Source: Microlunatus sagamiharensis
GTDB taxonomy: Bacteria > Actinomycetota > Actinomycetes > Propionibacteriales > Propionibacteriaceae
Direction: 5' to 3'
Assembly (NCBI RefSeq): GCF_900105785.1
Contig: NZ_LT629799.1
Coordinates: 2,852,001 to 2,916,000, forward strand
DNA: 64,000 nucleotides
The notes beneath the pieces are model-generated. The model ran no database searches and had not been told where the DNA came from. It saw nothing but the letters and a program-made list of their open reading frames with translations. The translations under genes and the position numbers were made by a program. This document shows, in pieces, positions 16,139-23,509 of the stretch (positions are counted from its first letter, which is position 1; the number at the start of each line of letters is the position of its first letter).

Positions 16139-17205
16139 GAGGCGCGCCCGGCGGCGTCGAGGATCGTCACGAGCCAAGGATCGAGCAGGTCGCGCCAGCA
16201 CGTCCAGGTGTGGCCGTCGCGGACCTCGCCGACGGCGACGTCGAGCCCGAGGCCGCGCAGGGACTCGGCGAGGAGGCGGTTGTTGGCGGCGTTCTCCTCC
16301 GCGCTGCCGTGCACGACGCCGACGGGGAGCGCGATCGGCGCCCTCGTCGCGGCGTGGACCTCGGCGACGAAGCCGGTGATGCTCCCCCACCCGCCGTGGT
16401 GGTCCTCGTGGCCGTCGAGGTCGGGGGTGAAGAAGGAGCCCGACTGCAGCAGCAGCCCGCCGAACGTGCCCGGGTGGCGCCACTCCGCGTGCAGGGCGGC
16501 GACGGCGCCGAGGCTCTGCCCCATGAGGACGGGGCGCCCGACGGTGGGCGTCTGGGCGAGGAGGGCCGGCACGACCGTCCCGCAGAGCGCGTCCGCGTAG
16601 GCGTCGTCCGCCGCGTAGCGCTCGTCACGGGGTCCGGGGGCGAGGAGACCGACGCGGACCGGCGGGATCCCCCCGCTGCCCTGCACCTCGTGCAGCGCGG
16701 TCATCACCCCGACGAACCGGGTCAGCTCGCCGAGGTGGTCCATCTCGGGGCCGTCGTGGGAGAGCAGGAGCGGCAGCGGTTCGTCCGGGTCGCGGCCGGC
16801 CGGGGACCAGAGCTGGACGTGGACCGGCCCGACCGCGGTCTCCACGGCGAGGTCCGCCCGGCTGCCCTCCTCGGCCTGCAGACGCAGCCAGGCCGGTTCG
16901 TGGTAGCCGAGCAGGACGACCGAGTGGTCGCCGAACGCCCCGCCCACCTGGTGCGGGTTCGCGGGGTCGGTGCGCATCACCGTGCGGCCGTCACCCGTCT
17001 CCTCGAGCAGGTACTCGAGACGGTCGACGGGCGGCAGCCGGTCGCGCCCGACCTCGAGCTCCCACCCGCCCTCGACCCGCGAGAAGTCGGTGCGGCCGAG
17101 GTCGAAGTCGGTCCACAGCCGGACCGACCCCAGCCGCCCGTCGGCGTCGTCGACGCGCCACGTGACCGAGTCCTCGGTGACGGACGGGAAGGGCGGACCA
17201 GGCAT
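16135..17205 (-). CDS. Enterochelin esterase-like protein
   Basis: A 356-residue protein with the two-domain layout of Fes/IroD-type esterases. Residues 10-110 form an Ig-like (CBM48-like) N-domain (VTWRVDDADGRLGSVRLW...DRLEYLLEE). Residues 125-350 are the alpha/beta hydrolase with Ser231 in LMGQSLGAVAALHAEWRHP, followed by LLQSGSFF, and His332 in RDGHTWTCWRDLL. Fes enzymes cut the lactone of ferric enterobactin. No siderophore transport or synthesis gene is nearby, so another ester substrate is likely. It is the first gene of the unit, with TACGCT six bases before its ATG. Confidence 0.82.
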   Translation of the reverse strand: MPGPPFPSVTEDSVTWRVDDADGRLGSVRLWTDFDLGRTDFSRVEGGWELEVGRDRLPPVDRLEYLLEETGDGRTVMRTDPANPHQVGGAFGDHSVVLLGYHEPAWLRLQAEEGSRADLAVETAVGPVHVQLWSPAGRDPDEPLPLLLSHDGPEMDHLGELTRFVGVMTALHEVQGSGGIPPVRVGLLAPGPRDERYAADDAYADALCGTVVPALLAQTPTVGRPVLMGQSLGAVAALHAEWRHPGTFGGLLLQSGSFFTPDLDGHEDHHGGWGSITGFVAEVHAATRAPIALPVGVVHGSAEENAANNRLLAESLRGLGLDVAVGEVRDGHTWTCWRDLLDPWLVTILDAAGRAS

Positions 17206-17211
17206 CCCGCG

Positions 17212-17217
17212 AGCGTA
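17212..17217 (-). promoter_or_regulatory. -10 box of a probable leaderless promoter
   Basis: TACGCT on the minus strand, six bases before the ATG at 17205 of the enterochelin-esterase-like gene. Confidence 0.5.
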
Positions 17218-17284
17218 ATCGCCGCCGCGGCAGCGCCCTGCGGGCCGAGGTGGACGCTCGTGCGCAGGTCCTCGGCGAGCCCGC

Positions 17285-17290
17285 CAGACT
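17285..17290 (+). promoter_or_regulatory. Possible -10 box of a leaderless promoter
   Basis: CAGACT, seven bases, GTG at 17298 of the glycosylase gene. The box differs from TANNNT at the first position. Confidence 0.35.
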
Positions 17291-17297
17291 GGGCGCC

Positions 17298-18134
17298 GTG
17301 CCCGAGCTGCCCGAGGTCGAGAGCGCCCGGTCGACGATCGAGGCGGCCGCGCTGCACCGCCGGATCGTCGCGGTCGACGACACCGACACCTACGAGTGCC
17401 GACCGCACCCGCCCGGCGAGATCGCCGCGGCGCTGGTCGGCCGGTCGCTGACCGCGGCGCACCGGCGCGGCAAGAGCATGTGGTGCGACACCTCCGGCGT
17501 CGACGGCGACGACACCCCGGGCCCCACGCTCGGCATCCACCTCGGCATGAGCGGGCGGATCCTCGTCACCGGACCCGACGGCACGCTGACCGAGGGCGGG
17601 GACTGGCAGGGCGGGCGGTACGGCACCGGCGGCGAGGAGCCGGACCGCAACCCGGTCTGGGACCGCTTCACGATCACGTACGCCGACGGCGGCACGCTGC
17701 GCCTGTTCGACAAGCGCCGCCTGGGCCGGGTCCGGCTCGACCCCGACCTCGACCGGCTCGGGCCCGACGCGGAGACGGTCGGCGCCCAGGAGCTCGCGGA
17801 GCGGGTCGGGCGCGGCACGGCGCCGGTCAAGGCGAAGCTCCTCGACCAGTCCGTGGTGGCCGGCGTCGGCAACCTGCTGGCCGACGAGACGCTGTGGCAG
17901 GCCCACCTGTCCCCGAGGCGCCCCGTCGACCAGCTCCGCCCCGACGAGCTCGTACGCCTCCACGAGGCCCTGCACGCCGCGACAAAGGCGGCCATCCGGA
18001 ACGGCGGGGTGCACACCGGCGAGGTGATCGAGTTCCGTCGCGCGGGCGCGCACTGCCCCCGCTGCGGGGCCGAGATGACGCGCGCCACGGTCGGCGGCCG
18101 GACGACCTGGTGGTGCCCGCAGGAGCAGGTCTGA
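17298..18134 (+). CDS. Fpg/Nei family DNA glycosylase
   Basis: Base-excision repair glycosylase/AP lyase, 278 residues. The processed N-terminus PELPEVE supplies the catalytic proline and Glu3. Lys59 lies in the RRGKSMW loop. HLGMSG (81-86), DKRRLGRV (138-145) and VAGVGNLLADE with Asn192 are the helix-two-turn-helix signatures. The C-terminal zinc finger is atypical: Cys253-x2-Cys256-x16-Cys273-x2 is followed by Glu276 where Cys (or His) is expected. The protein also has a longer loop (92-118) than classical Fpg. The sequence suggests the actinobacterial Nei-like branch rather than MutM itself; which lesion it prefers cannot be told. Confidence 0.88.
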   Translation: MPELPEVESARSTIEAAALHRRIVAVDDTDTYECRPHPPGEIAAALVGRSLTAAHRRGKSMWCDTSGVDGDDTPGPTLGIHLGMSGRILVTGPDGTLTEGGDWQGGRYGTGGEEPDRNPVWDRFTITYADGGTLRLFDKRRLGRVRLDPDLDRLGPDAETVGAQELAERVGRGTAPVKAKLLDQSVVAGVGNLLADETLWQAHLSPRRPVDQLRPDELVRLHEALHAATKAAIRNGGVHTGEVIEFRRAGAHCPRCGAEMTRATVGGRTTWWCPQEQV

Positions 18135-18172
18135 GGTCCGCCCGAGCCGCAGACACCGACGCCCGGGCCCAT

Positions 18173-18178
18173 TAGTAT
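18173..18178 (+). promoter_or_regulatory. Possible -10 box, M15 peptidase gene
   Basis: TAGTAT, 44 bases before the ATG. A GCTGAGG-GAA-CCTCAGC hairpin (about 18187-18203) lies in the presumed leader. Confidence 0.3.
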
Positions 18179-18222
18179 CCGGTCCAGGCTGAGGGAACCT
18201 CAGCGGACGCCGAGGAGTTCCG

Positions 18223-19623
18223 ATGGTCCGAGCCCGACCCGCCCGAGCCCTGGCCTGCGGCCTCCTCGCGGGCCTGCTGTCGTGGGGCCTCGTCGGCCAG
18301 GCGGGGGCCGAGACGCCCTCCCCCGCACCCGAACCCTCGGCGACGCCCGCAGTCTCCCCCGCGCCCGCGGAGACGCCGGCGGCTCAGGGCCGGCCGTCCG
18401 CGCCGAGCAGCCCGAGCGTCCCGAGCAGCCCGAGCACCCCGGCCAGCCGCGCCGCCGCGGCGGACGACCCCTCGGCGTTCCTCACGCTGGCCGTGGCACC
18501 GCGCGGCGGACCCGTGGCCGACGCCTTCTACGAGGACCTCGGCTCGTTCGCCTTCTCCGGCTCGGTGGCGCTCGCCGACGGCTCCCAGGTCCGCGTCGAA
18601 CGGCGTGACGCGAGCGGCTGGACCGCGGTGGCCACCACCGCGGTGACCGCCGGCGCGTACGCAGTGAGCCTGCCGGTCGAGGCCGCGGGGACCGCGACCT
18701 TCCGCGCCCGCGGCGCCGGCACCGAGGGGGCCGACGTCGTCAGCGCCGAGGTCGGCGTGGAGGTGGAGGACTCGCGCATCACGGTCTCGGCGGCGAGCAA
18801 GGTCGACTCGCTCAAGTCCCTCACCGTCCGCGGTGCGATCGTCCCGGCCCGCGGCGGGGTGACGGTCCACCTCGACGTGCACGACGGCACGAGGTGGTCG
18901 AACTCGGTGAGCACCACGACCGCGGCCGACGGCTCGTACCTGACCTCGGTCTCGACCGGCAAGGGCCGGCTCAAGAAGTACGGGCTGCGCGCGTCGTACC
19001 GCGCGACGAACCGGCCGCGCTGGGAGCGGAGCCCGGGGATGCCCTTCACCCGCATCGCGGTTCTCGACGCGGAGGTCGACGACACCACGAGCGCCGACGT
19101 GGCCAAGACCTACCGCAAGGGCTGCCCGGTGGGTGCGTCGAAGCTGTCGACCATCCACCTGAACTACCTGGGCTACGACGGGCGCATGCACCGCGGCGTG
19201 ATCATCATCCGCACCGACCTGCGCCAGGAGATCATCCGCGGCTTCGGCAAGGCGCTCGACAAGCGCTTCCCGATCGCCAAGATGAACAACCCCAACACCT
19301 ACGGCGGCAACGACCCCAAGCAGATGGCGGCCAACAACACCAGCGGCTTCAACTGCCGCAAGGTCGTCGGCAACCCGTACAAGATGAGCCCGCACTCCTA
19401 CGGCACCGCCCTCGATGTCAACACCGTGCAGAACCCCTACCGCGACGCCCGCGGGAAGTGGTGGCCGAGCGCCGGCAAGAAGTACCGCGACCGCAGCCCG
19501 CTCAAGAAGGGGATGCTCGGCTCGGGCTCGGCGCTCACCACGTCGCTGGCCGGGGACAAGTTCTTCTGGGGCGGGCGGTGGAACCCCGGCCGCGACTACC
19601 AGCACTTCGAGTACCGCGGGTGA
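18223..19623 (+). CDS. Secreted M15-family peptidase (D-Ala-D-Ala carboxypeptidase-like)
   Basis: A 466-residue exported zinc peptidase expected to trim peptidoglycan peptides. Residues 1-29 are a Sec signal peptide (ARALACGLLAGLLSWGLVGQAGA). A Pro/Ser/Ala-rich linker (30-80) follows, then two Ig-like repeats (about 85-270), and the M15 domain from 290. The zinc and catalytic residues are in SPHSYGTALDVN (His391, Asp398) and DYQHFEYRG (His461 at the extreme C-terminus). GAGGAG precedes the ATG at good distance. The stop overlaps the GTG of the following lipoprotein gene, so the two are co-translated. D,D-carboxypeptidase versus L,D-endopeptidase activity cannot be decided from sequence. Confidence 0.85.
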   Translation: MVRARPARALACGLLAGLLSWGLVGQAGAETPSPAPEPSATPAVSPAPAETPAAQGRPSAPSSPSVPSSPSTPASRAAAADDPSAFLTLAVAPRGGPVADAFYEDLGSFAFSGSVALADGSQVRVERRDASGWTAVATTAVTAGAYAVSLPVEAAGTATFRARGAGTEGADVVSAEVGVEVEDSRITVSAASKVDSLKSLTVRGAIVPARGGVTVHLDVHDGTRWSNSVSTTTAADGSYLTSVSTGKGRLKKYGLRASYRATNRPRWERSPGMPFTRIAVLDAEVDDTTSADVAKTYRKGCPVGASKLSTIHLNYLGYDGRMHRGVIIIRTDLRQEIIRGFGKALDKRFPIAKMNNPNTYGGNDPKQMAANNTSGFNCRKVVGNPYKMSPHSYGTALDVNTVQNPYRDARGKWWPSAGKKYRDRSPLKKGMLGSGSALTTSLAGDKFFWGGRWNPGRDYQHFEYRG

Positions 19624-20390
19624 GCTCGCGCGGACGCCTCGCCGCGCTCGGCGCCCTCGGCGCCACCGCGGCGCTCCTGCTCGGGGCCTGCTCGCCGCCC
19701 GGACCCGAGGCCCCGGTGAGCCCGACCGCGTCCGGCCCGGCGACGTCCAGCCCGACAGCGTCGGCCGTCACGCCCGGTCCGGCGGAGCCGACGACGACCA
19801 ACACCCTGCCGCCGCCCCCGGAACCGTCCGGTCCCGCGCCCTCGACCGCCGGACCGCTGTCGGCGGCTTCGCTGCCGGTGCCGGACGGCTGGCGCACGGT
19901 CGAGCCGCCGGGCAACGACGAGATCGGCCAGCCCGGCAACGGGACGTGGGTGCAGGCGCTCGACCCCCGCTACGCCGCGCAGGGAGCGATGGCCGTCGGG
20001 TGCGCCGACGTCACGCGCGACGACTACCCCGACCCGGTCGTGGCCCTCGAGGGCGGCTACGAGAGCAGCGCCGGGGACCCCGGGGTCGGGCTCGCGCTCG
20101 AGTTCGGCGACGAGGCGCAGGCCCAGCGCTTCTGGCGCACGTACGTGGTCGGCGTCCGGGCCTGCAGCGGCGCGACGGACGGCATCAGCACGTCAGGCGT
20201 GCGCGAGCCCGCGACCGCCGGCGGGCAGGGCCTGGTCGACCGGCGTACGGACGAGACCCAGGAGCCGTCCGACTGGAGCGAGGCCGGCACCGTGCGCGGG
20301 CGCCGCGTCGTCCTGCTGAACCTCGCCGACCCGGACCACCGGATCGGCGACGGTTCGCTGGAGGCCCTCCTCGCCCGCATCCCCGCGTGA
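19620..20390 (+). CDS. Putative lipoprotein
   Basis: A 256-residue predicted lipoprotein. The signal peptide ends in the lipobox LLLGAC with Cys24, followed by about 60 Pro/Thr/Ser-rich residues and a globular domain (from about 85: LPVPDGWRTVEPPGNDEIGQPGNGTWVQALD). That domain has short similarities to the C-domain of the DUF2510 protein at 621 (a conserved Cys before DVTRDDYPDP, and the final VVLLNLADP strand). Function unknown. The GTG start lies across the TGA of the M15 gene (GTGA), so it is probably an operon partner acting at the same cell surface. It ends four bases before the convergent RNB gene, with no terminator visible between them. Confidence 0.75.
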   Translation: MSSRGRLAALGALGATAALLLGACSPPGPEAPVSPTASGPATSSPTASAVTPGPAEPTTTNTLPPPPEPSGPAPSTAGPLSAASLPVPDGWRTVEPPGNDEIGQPGNGTWVQALDPRYAAQGAMAVGCADVTRDDYPDPVVALEGGYESSAGDPGVGLALEFGDEAQAQRFWRTYVVGVRACSGATDGISTSGVREPATAGGQGLVDRRTDETQEPSDWSEAGTVRGRRVVLLNLADPDHRIGDGSLEALLARIPA

Positions 20391-20393
20391 GGC

Positions 20394-21851
20394 TCAGGCC
20401 CGCTCGAAGGTGACCTTCCCCTGCTCGAGGTCGGCGGAGACCAGCCGGACCTGCACCTCGTGGCCCAGCGGGAGCCCGTCACCCTCCACGCGGGCCTCGA
20501 CGGCCGGGTCCTGGATGACGACGGTGCCGCGGTGCTTCTCCGGCTCGACCTCGACGACGGTGCCGGTGAAGACCTCGCCCACCCGCGGCTGGAGGACGCA
20601 CGCCTCGACCCAGTCGACGACCGCGCGCTCGTAGCGGTGGGCGGCCTGGTCGGCGCGGGCCATCTCGCCCGGCAGCGCGGGCAGCGCCTCGCGCACCCAG
20701 CCGGGCACGGGCTGGTCGGCGCACAGCGCGAGGCAGACCTCGCCGGCGTAGCGGTCCACGAGGCGGCGCAGCGGCGCGGTGACGTGGCTGTAGTCGCTGG
20801 CCAGCGCGGCGTGCTCGGGGTCCTCCGGCGTGCTGCCGTCGAAGGCCGCGTAGCCGGCGCCGCGGAAGAGCACGGTGCAGGCGTTGATCATGGCCGCGTC
20901 CTGCGGGCGCGACGCGTCGAGCGTCCGGACGAACTCGGGGTAGTCGAGCTCGGCCGGCCAACGGATGCCGAGGGCCCGGGCGACGGCGTGCAGACGGCGC
21001 AGGGCCGAGCCGGCCGCGGGCGGCATGGTCCGCACGATGCCGACGCGGGCGTAGAGCATCAGGTGCGCCGCGGCCATGCCGGTGAGCAGGGAGATCTGGG
21101 CGTTCCAGCCCTCGACCGGCAGCAGCGCGCGGTAGGTGAGGCCGAAGCCGCCACCCTCGGCCGGCACGACCTCCTGCTCGGGGATGTCGAGGCTGACCCC
21201 GCCGCGCTCGCGCTCGCGCTGCTCGCGCAGCGGACCGACCTGGGCGAGCAGGGCCAGCGTGGGTCGCGTGCCGCTAGGGCCGGGGTGGTCGACGTCGTCC
21301 TGCGCCTGCTCGTACGTCAGCTGCTCGCGGCTGCGGACCTTGGCCCGCACGACGTCGGCGTCGGTCGTGCGGCCTTGCGCGTCGAGCTGGATCGTCCACA
21401 GCAGGGCGGGACGCACCTGGTCGGGCAGCAGGCTCGCGGCGCCCTCGGAGAGGACGGGCGGGTGCAGCGGGGTGCGCTGATCGGGGCCGTAGAAGGTCTC
21501 GCCGCGCCGGTGCGCCTCCACGTCGACCGGGTCGCCCGGGCTGACGAAGGCGGCGACGTCGGCGATCGCGTACGAGACGGTCCAGCCGCCGTCGTCGCGC
21601 GCGGCGATGTGCAGGGCCTGGTCGAGGTCCTTCGACCCGGGCGGGTCGATGGTCACCAGCTCGAGGTCGGTCCGGTCGAGCTCGGGGAGCCGGGGCGCGG
21701 CCGCCGCCCGCTCGGCCGCGGCGAGCACCTCGGCCGGGAAGTCGCCGGGCACCTGCAGCTCGGCCCGGATGTGGTCGAGTCCGCGGGTGACGCCGACCGC
21801 CTCGGGCGCGTCGAGCACACGGCGGGGCAGTCGCATCCTGGGGCTGGGCAC
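20394..21851 (-). CDS. RNB-domain exoribonuclease (RNase II/R family)
   Basis: A 485-residue 3'-to-5' exoribonuclease. The RNB catalytic motif TIDPPGSKDLDQALHI (about 67-82) carries the metal-binding aspartates, followed by YAIADVAAFVSPGDPVD. HPPVLSEGAASLLPDQVRPALLW and, later, SDYSHVTAPLRRLVDRY are also family signatures. It has a short N-terminal lead and an S1-like C-terminal segment (about 420-485) but lacks the cold-shock domains of full RNase R, as in the short actinobacterial RNB proteins. Start uncertain: GTG 21851 or ATG 21836 (RLPRRVLDAP), neither with a convincing ribosome site. It lies 59 bases after the zinc-ribbon gene, probably the same transcript. Confidence 0.87.
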   Translation of the reverse strand: MPSPRMRLPRRVLDAPEAVGVTRGLDHIRAELQVPGDFPAEVLAAAERAAAAPRLPELDRTDLELVTIDPPGSKDLDQALHIAARDDGGWTVSYAIADVAAFVSPGDPVDVEAHRRGETFYGPDQRTPLHPPVLSEGAASLLPDQVRPALLWTIQLDAQGRTTDADVVRAKVRSREQLTYEQAQDDVDHPGPSGTRPTLALLAQVGPLREQRERERGGVSLDIPEQEVVPAEGGGFGLTYRALLPVEGWNAQISLLTGMAAAHLMLYARVGIVRTMPPAAGSALRRLHAVARALGIRWPAELDYPEFVRTLDASRPQDAAMINACTVLFRGAGYAAFDGSTPEDPEHAALASDYSHVTAPLRRLVDRYAGEVCLALCADQPVPGWVREALPALPGEMARADQAAHRYERAVVDWVEACVLQPRVGEVFTGTVVEVEPEKHRGTVVIQDPAVEARVEGDGLPLGHEVQVRLVSADLEQGKVTFERA

Positions 21852-21910
21852 GCCTCAGCCCTCGAGCAGGGCTCGGCCGGACAGGACGCCGCGGGAGGCG
21901 GTCGAGCGGC

Positions 21911-22660
21911 TCACAGCCCCGACTCCGCCGTGCGCACGAGGATGCGGCCGCACTCCTCGCACCGCAGCACCTGGTCGGGCGGGGTGGAGGCGTACTCCCG
22001 CAGCTCGTTGGCGTTGACCTCGAGCTGGCAGCCGGTGCAGCGGCGCTGCCGCAGCTCGGCGGCCCCGACCCCGCCCTTGCTCGCGGCGATCCGCGTGTAG
22101 AGGGCGAGCAGGTCGGCCGGCACCTCCGGCGCCAGGCGGTCGCGCTCGGTGCGCTTGTAGCCGGCCTCGTTGACCAGCTTGGCCACCGCGGCGTCGCGCG
22201 CCGCGGTGGCCTCGGCGATGTCGGCGGCCAGGGCGTCGACGCGCGCCTGGATCGCGTCACGCTCCGACTGCGCCTGCTCCATCGCCTCCATGACCTCGAG
22301 CTCGACGTCCTCGAGGTCGCCGATCCGGCGTCGCAGGTGGGCCACCTCCTCGACCATCGAGCCGAGCGACTTGGCGTCGACGGTCCCGTCGGCGATGCGC
22401 TTCTCGTTGCGGGCGAGGCGCTGGCGGACCGGCTCGAGGTCGGCCTCCGCGCGCTCGGTGTCGAGCTCGAGGTCGGAGACGCGCGTCTGGGCGCCCACCA
22501 GGTCCTCGGTGACGGCCGCCGACTCGGTGGTCAGGCGGTCGAGCGCCTGCTGCTCGGGCAGCGTGCGCCGCTGCTCGCCGAGCCGGGCGATCGCGGAGTC
22601 GACCGCCTGCAGGTCGAGCAGCCTCAGCTGCGCAGTGACGTCGGCTCTGATCGTCCTCAC
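21911..22660 (-). CDS. Coiled-coil protein with C4 zinc ribbon (DUF164 family)
   Basis: A 249-residue protein. Residues 5-175 form a long antiparallel coiled coil rich in Glu, Arg and Ala, and the C-terminus is a C4 zinc ribbon, CTGCQLEVN...CEECGRILV. This is the widespread actinobacterial zinc-ribbon family (M. tuberculosis Rv2229c type, CT398-like), suggested to bind nucleic acid or act as an adaptor; no defined activity. GTG 22660 is the only plausible start but lacks a spaced Shine-Dalgarno. A TAGGCT box and an eight-base palindrome lie 40-70 bases upstream. Confidence 0.85.
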   Translation of the reverse strand: MRTIRADVTAQLRLLDLQAVDSAIARLGEQRRTLPEQQALDRLTTESAAVTEDLVGAQTRVSDLELDTERAEADLEPVRQRLARNEKRIADGTVDAKSLGSMVEEVAHLRRRIGDLEDVELEVMEAMEQAQSERDAIQARVDALAADIAEATAARDAAVAKLVNEAGYKRTERDRLAPEVPADLLALYTRIAASKGGVGAAELRQRRCTGCQLEVNANELREYASTPPDQVLRCEECGRILVRTAESGL

Positions 22661-22700
22661 CCTCTCGGCGCGGCGCCGTACGGGCGCCGCACGATCGCAT

Positions 22701-22732
22701 CGGTCACCGAGGGTGACCGGTGGGCCAGCCTA
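22701..22732 (-). promoter_or_regulatory. Promoter box and palindrome upstream of the zinc-ribbon gene
   Basis: TAGGCT on the minus strand (22732-22727) is followed by CGGTCACC-3-GGTGACCG (22701-22719), a perfect palindromic site in the leader. It could bind a regulator or fold in the RNA. Confidence 0.35.
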
Positions 22733-22773
22733 CTGAGGGCGGGCGAGACCGCGCCCGGCGCCTGGGTGCGGGC

Positions 22774-23352
22774 TCAGGCCGGCCGGGCGTTCCACTGGTG
22801 CAGGGCGGGACCGCCCTTCGCCTCGCCGAGGATCGAGACGGTGCTCGTGTCGAGGGGGAAGCGGTCCCCCACCGTCAGGTCGAGACCGAGCCAGCACAGC
22901 GTGAGGGCGCGCAGCGCGTGCCCGTGGCTGAACACGACCGCCTGCTCGGCCCCGCTGCCCCGGACCCGCTCGACCACGCGCGTCAGCCGCGTACGGACGT
23001 CGTCGGCGCTCTCGCCGCCGGGGGTCGGGGCGGTGAAGATCGTCCAGCCCGGGTCCTGCTCGTGGATCTGCGCGCTGGTCAGGCCCTCGTAGTCCCCGTA
23101 CGCCCACTCGACGAGGTCGTCGTCCACCTCGGGGGTGTGCGGGCCGACGAAGCCGGCCAGCTCCGCGGTGACGCGGGCCCGGTGCCGGGGGCTGGTGAGG
23201 ACCAGGTCGAACGCGCTCGGCTCGAGGTGGCCGAAGAGCTTCAGGGCCTGGTCGCGACCGTGGTCGGTGAGCGGGAGGTCGGTCACCGACGTGTGCCGCC
23301 CGTCGCGGCTCCACTCGGTCTCGCCGTGCCGGACGAGGTAGAGCCGGGTCAT
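22774..23352 (-). CDS. Histidine phosphatase family protein
   Basis: A 192-residue phosphoglycerate-mutase-like phosphatase. The catalytic motif is LVRHGETEWS (His8 after the ATG at 23352). SPRHRARVTAEL supplies the second phosphate-binding arginines, EWAYGDYEGLTSAQI the general acid Glu, and VVFSHGHALRALTL the second histidine. The order matches broad-specificity phosphatases such as M. tuberculosis Rv2228c-linked or GpgP-type enzymes; the substrate is not inferable. The start is supported by TAGGTT seven bases before the ATG. A longer TTG start three codons upstream is less likely. Confidence 0.85.
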   Translation of the reverse strand: MTRLYLVRHGETEWSRDGRHTSVTDLPLTDHGRDQALKLFGHLEPSAFDLVLTSPRHRARVTAELAGFVGPHTPEVDDDLVEWAYGDYEGLTSAQIHEQDPGWTIFTAPTPGGESADDVRTRLTRVVERVRGSGAEQAVVFSHGHALRALTLCWLGLDLTVGDRFPLDTSTVSILGEAKGGPALHQWNARPA

Positions 23353-23359
23353 GGCGGTC

Positions 23360-23365
23360 AACCTA
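23360..23365 (-). promoter_or_regulatory. -10 box of a probable leaderless promoter
   Basis: TAGGTT on the minus strand, seven bases before the ATG at 23352. Confidence 0.5.
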
Positions 23366-23509
23366 TCGGGCGCTCGTGCTCGGACTCAGACACCGACCAC
23401 GGCGTACGGGCGGGCACCTCGCGACGGCGCCGAGGGTTCATCCTGGCGTTGCCGGGCGGTGCGACAATGCCCGACGGACCAGGGGACGGACGAGAGGGAG
23501 GGCAGGGAC

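Noticed and set aside
15389-17205. Siderophore (enterobactin-like) utilisation locus
   Set aside because: Only the esterase resembles Fes; no siderophore permease, binding protein, reductase or Fur-like site is visible around it.
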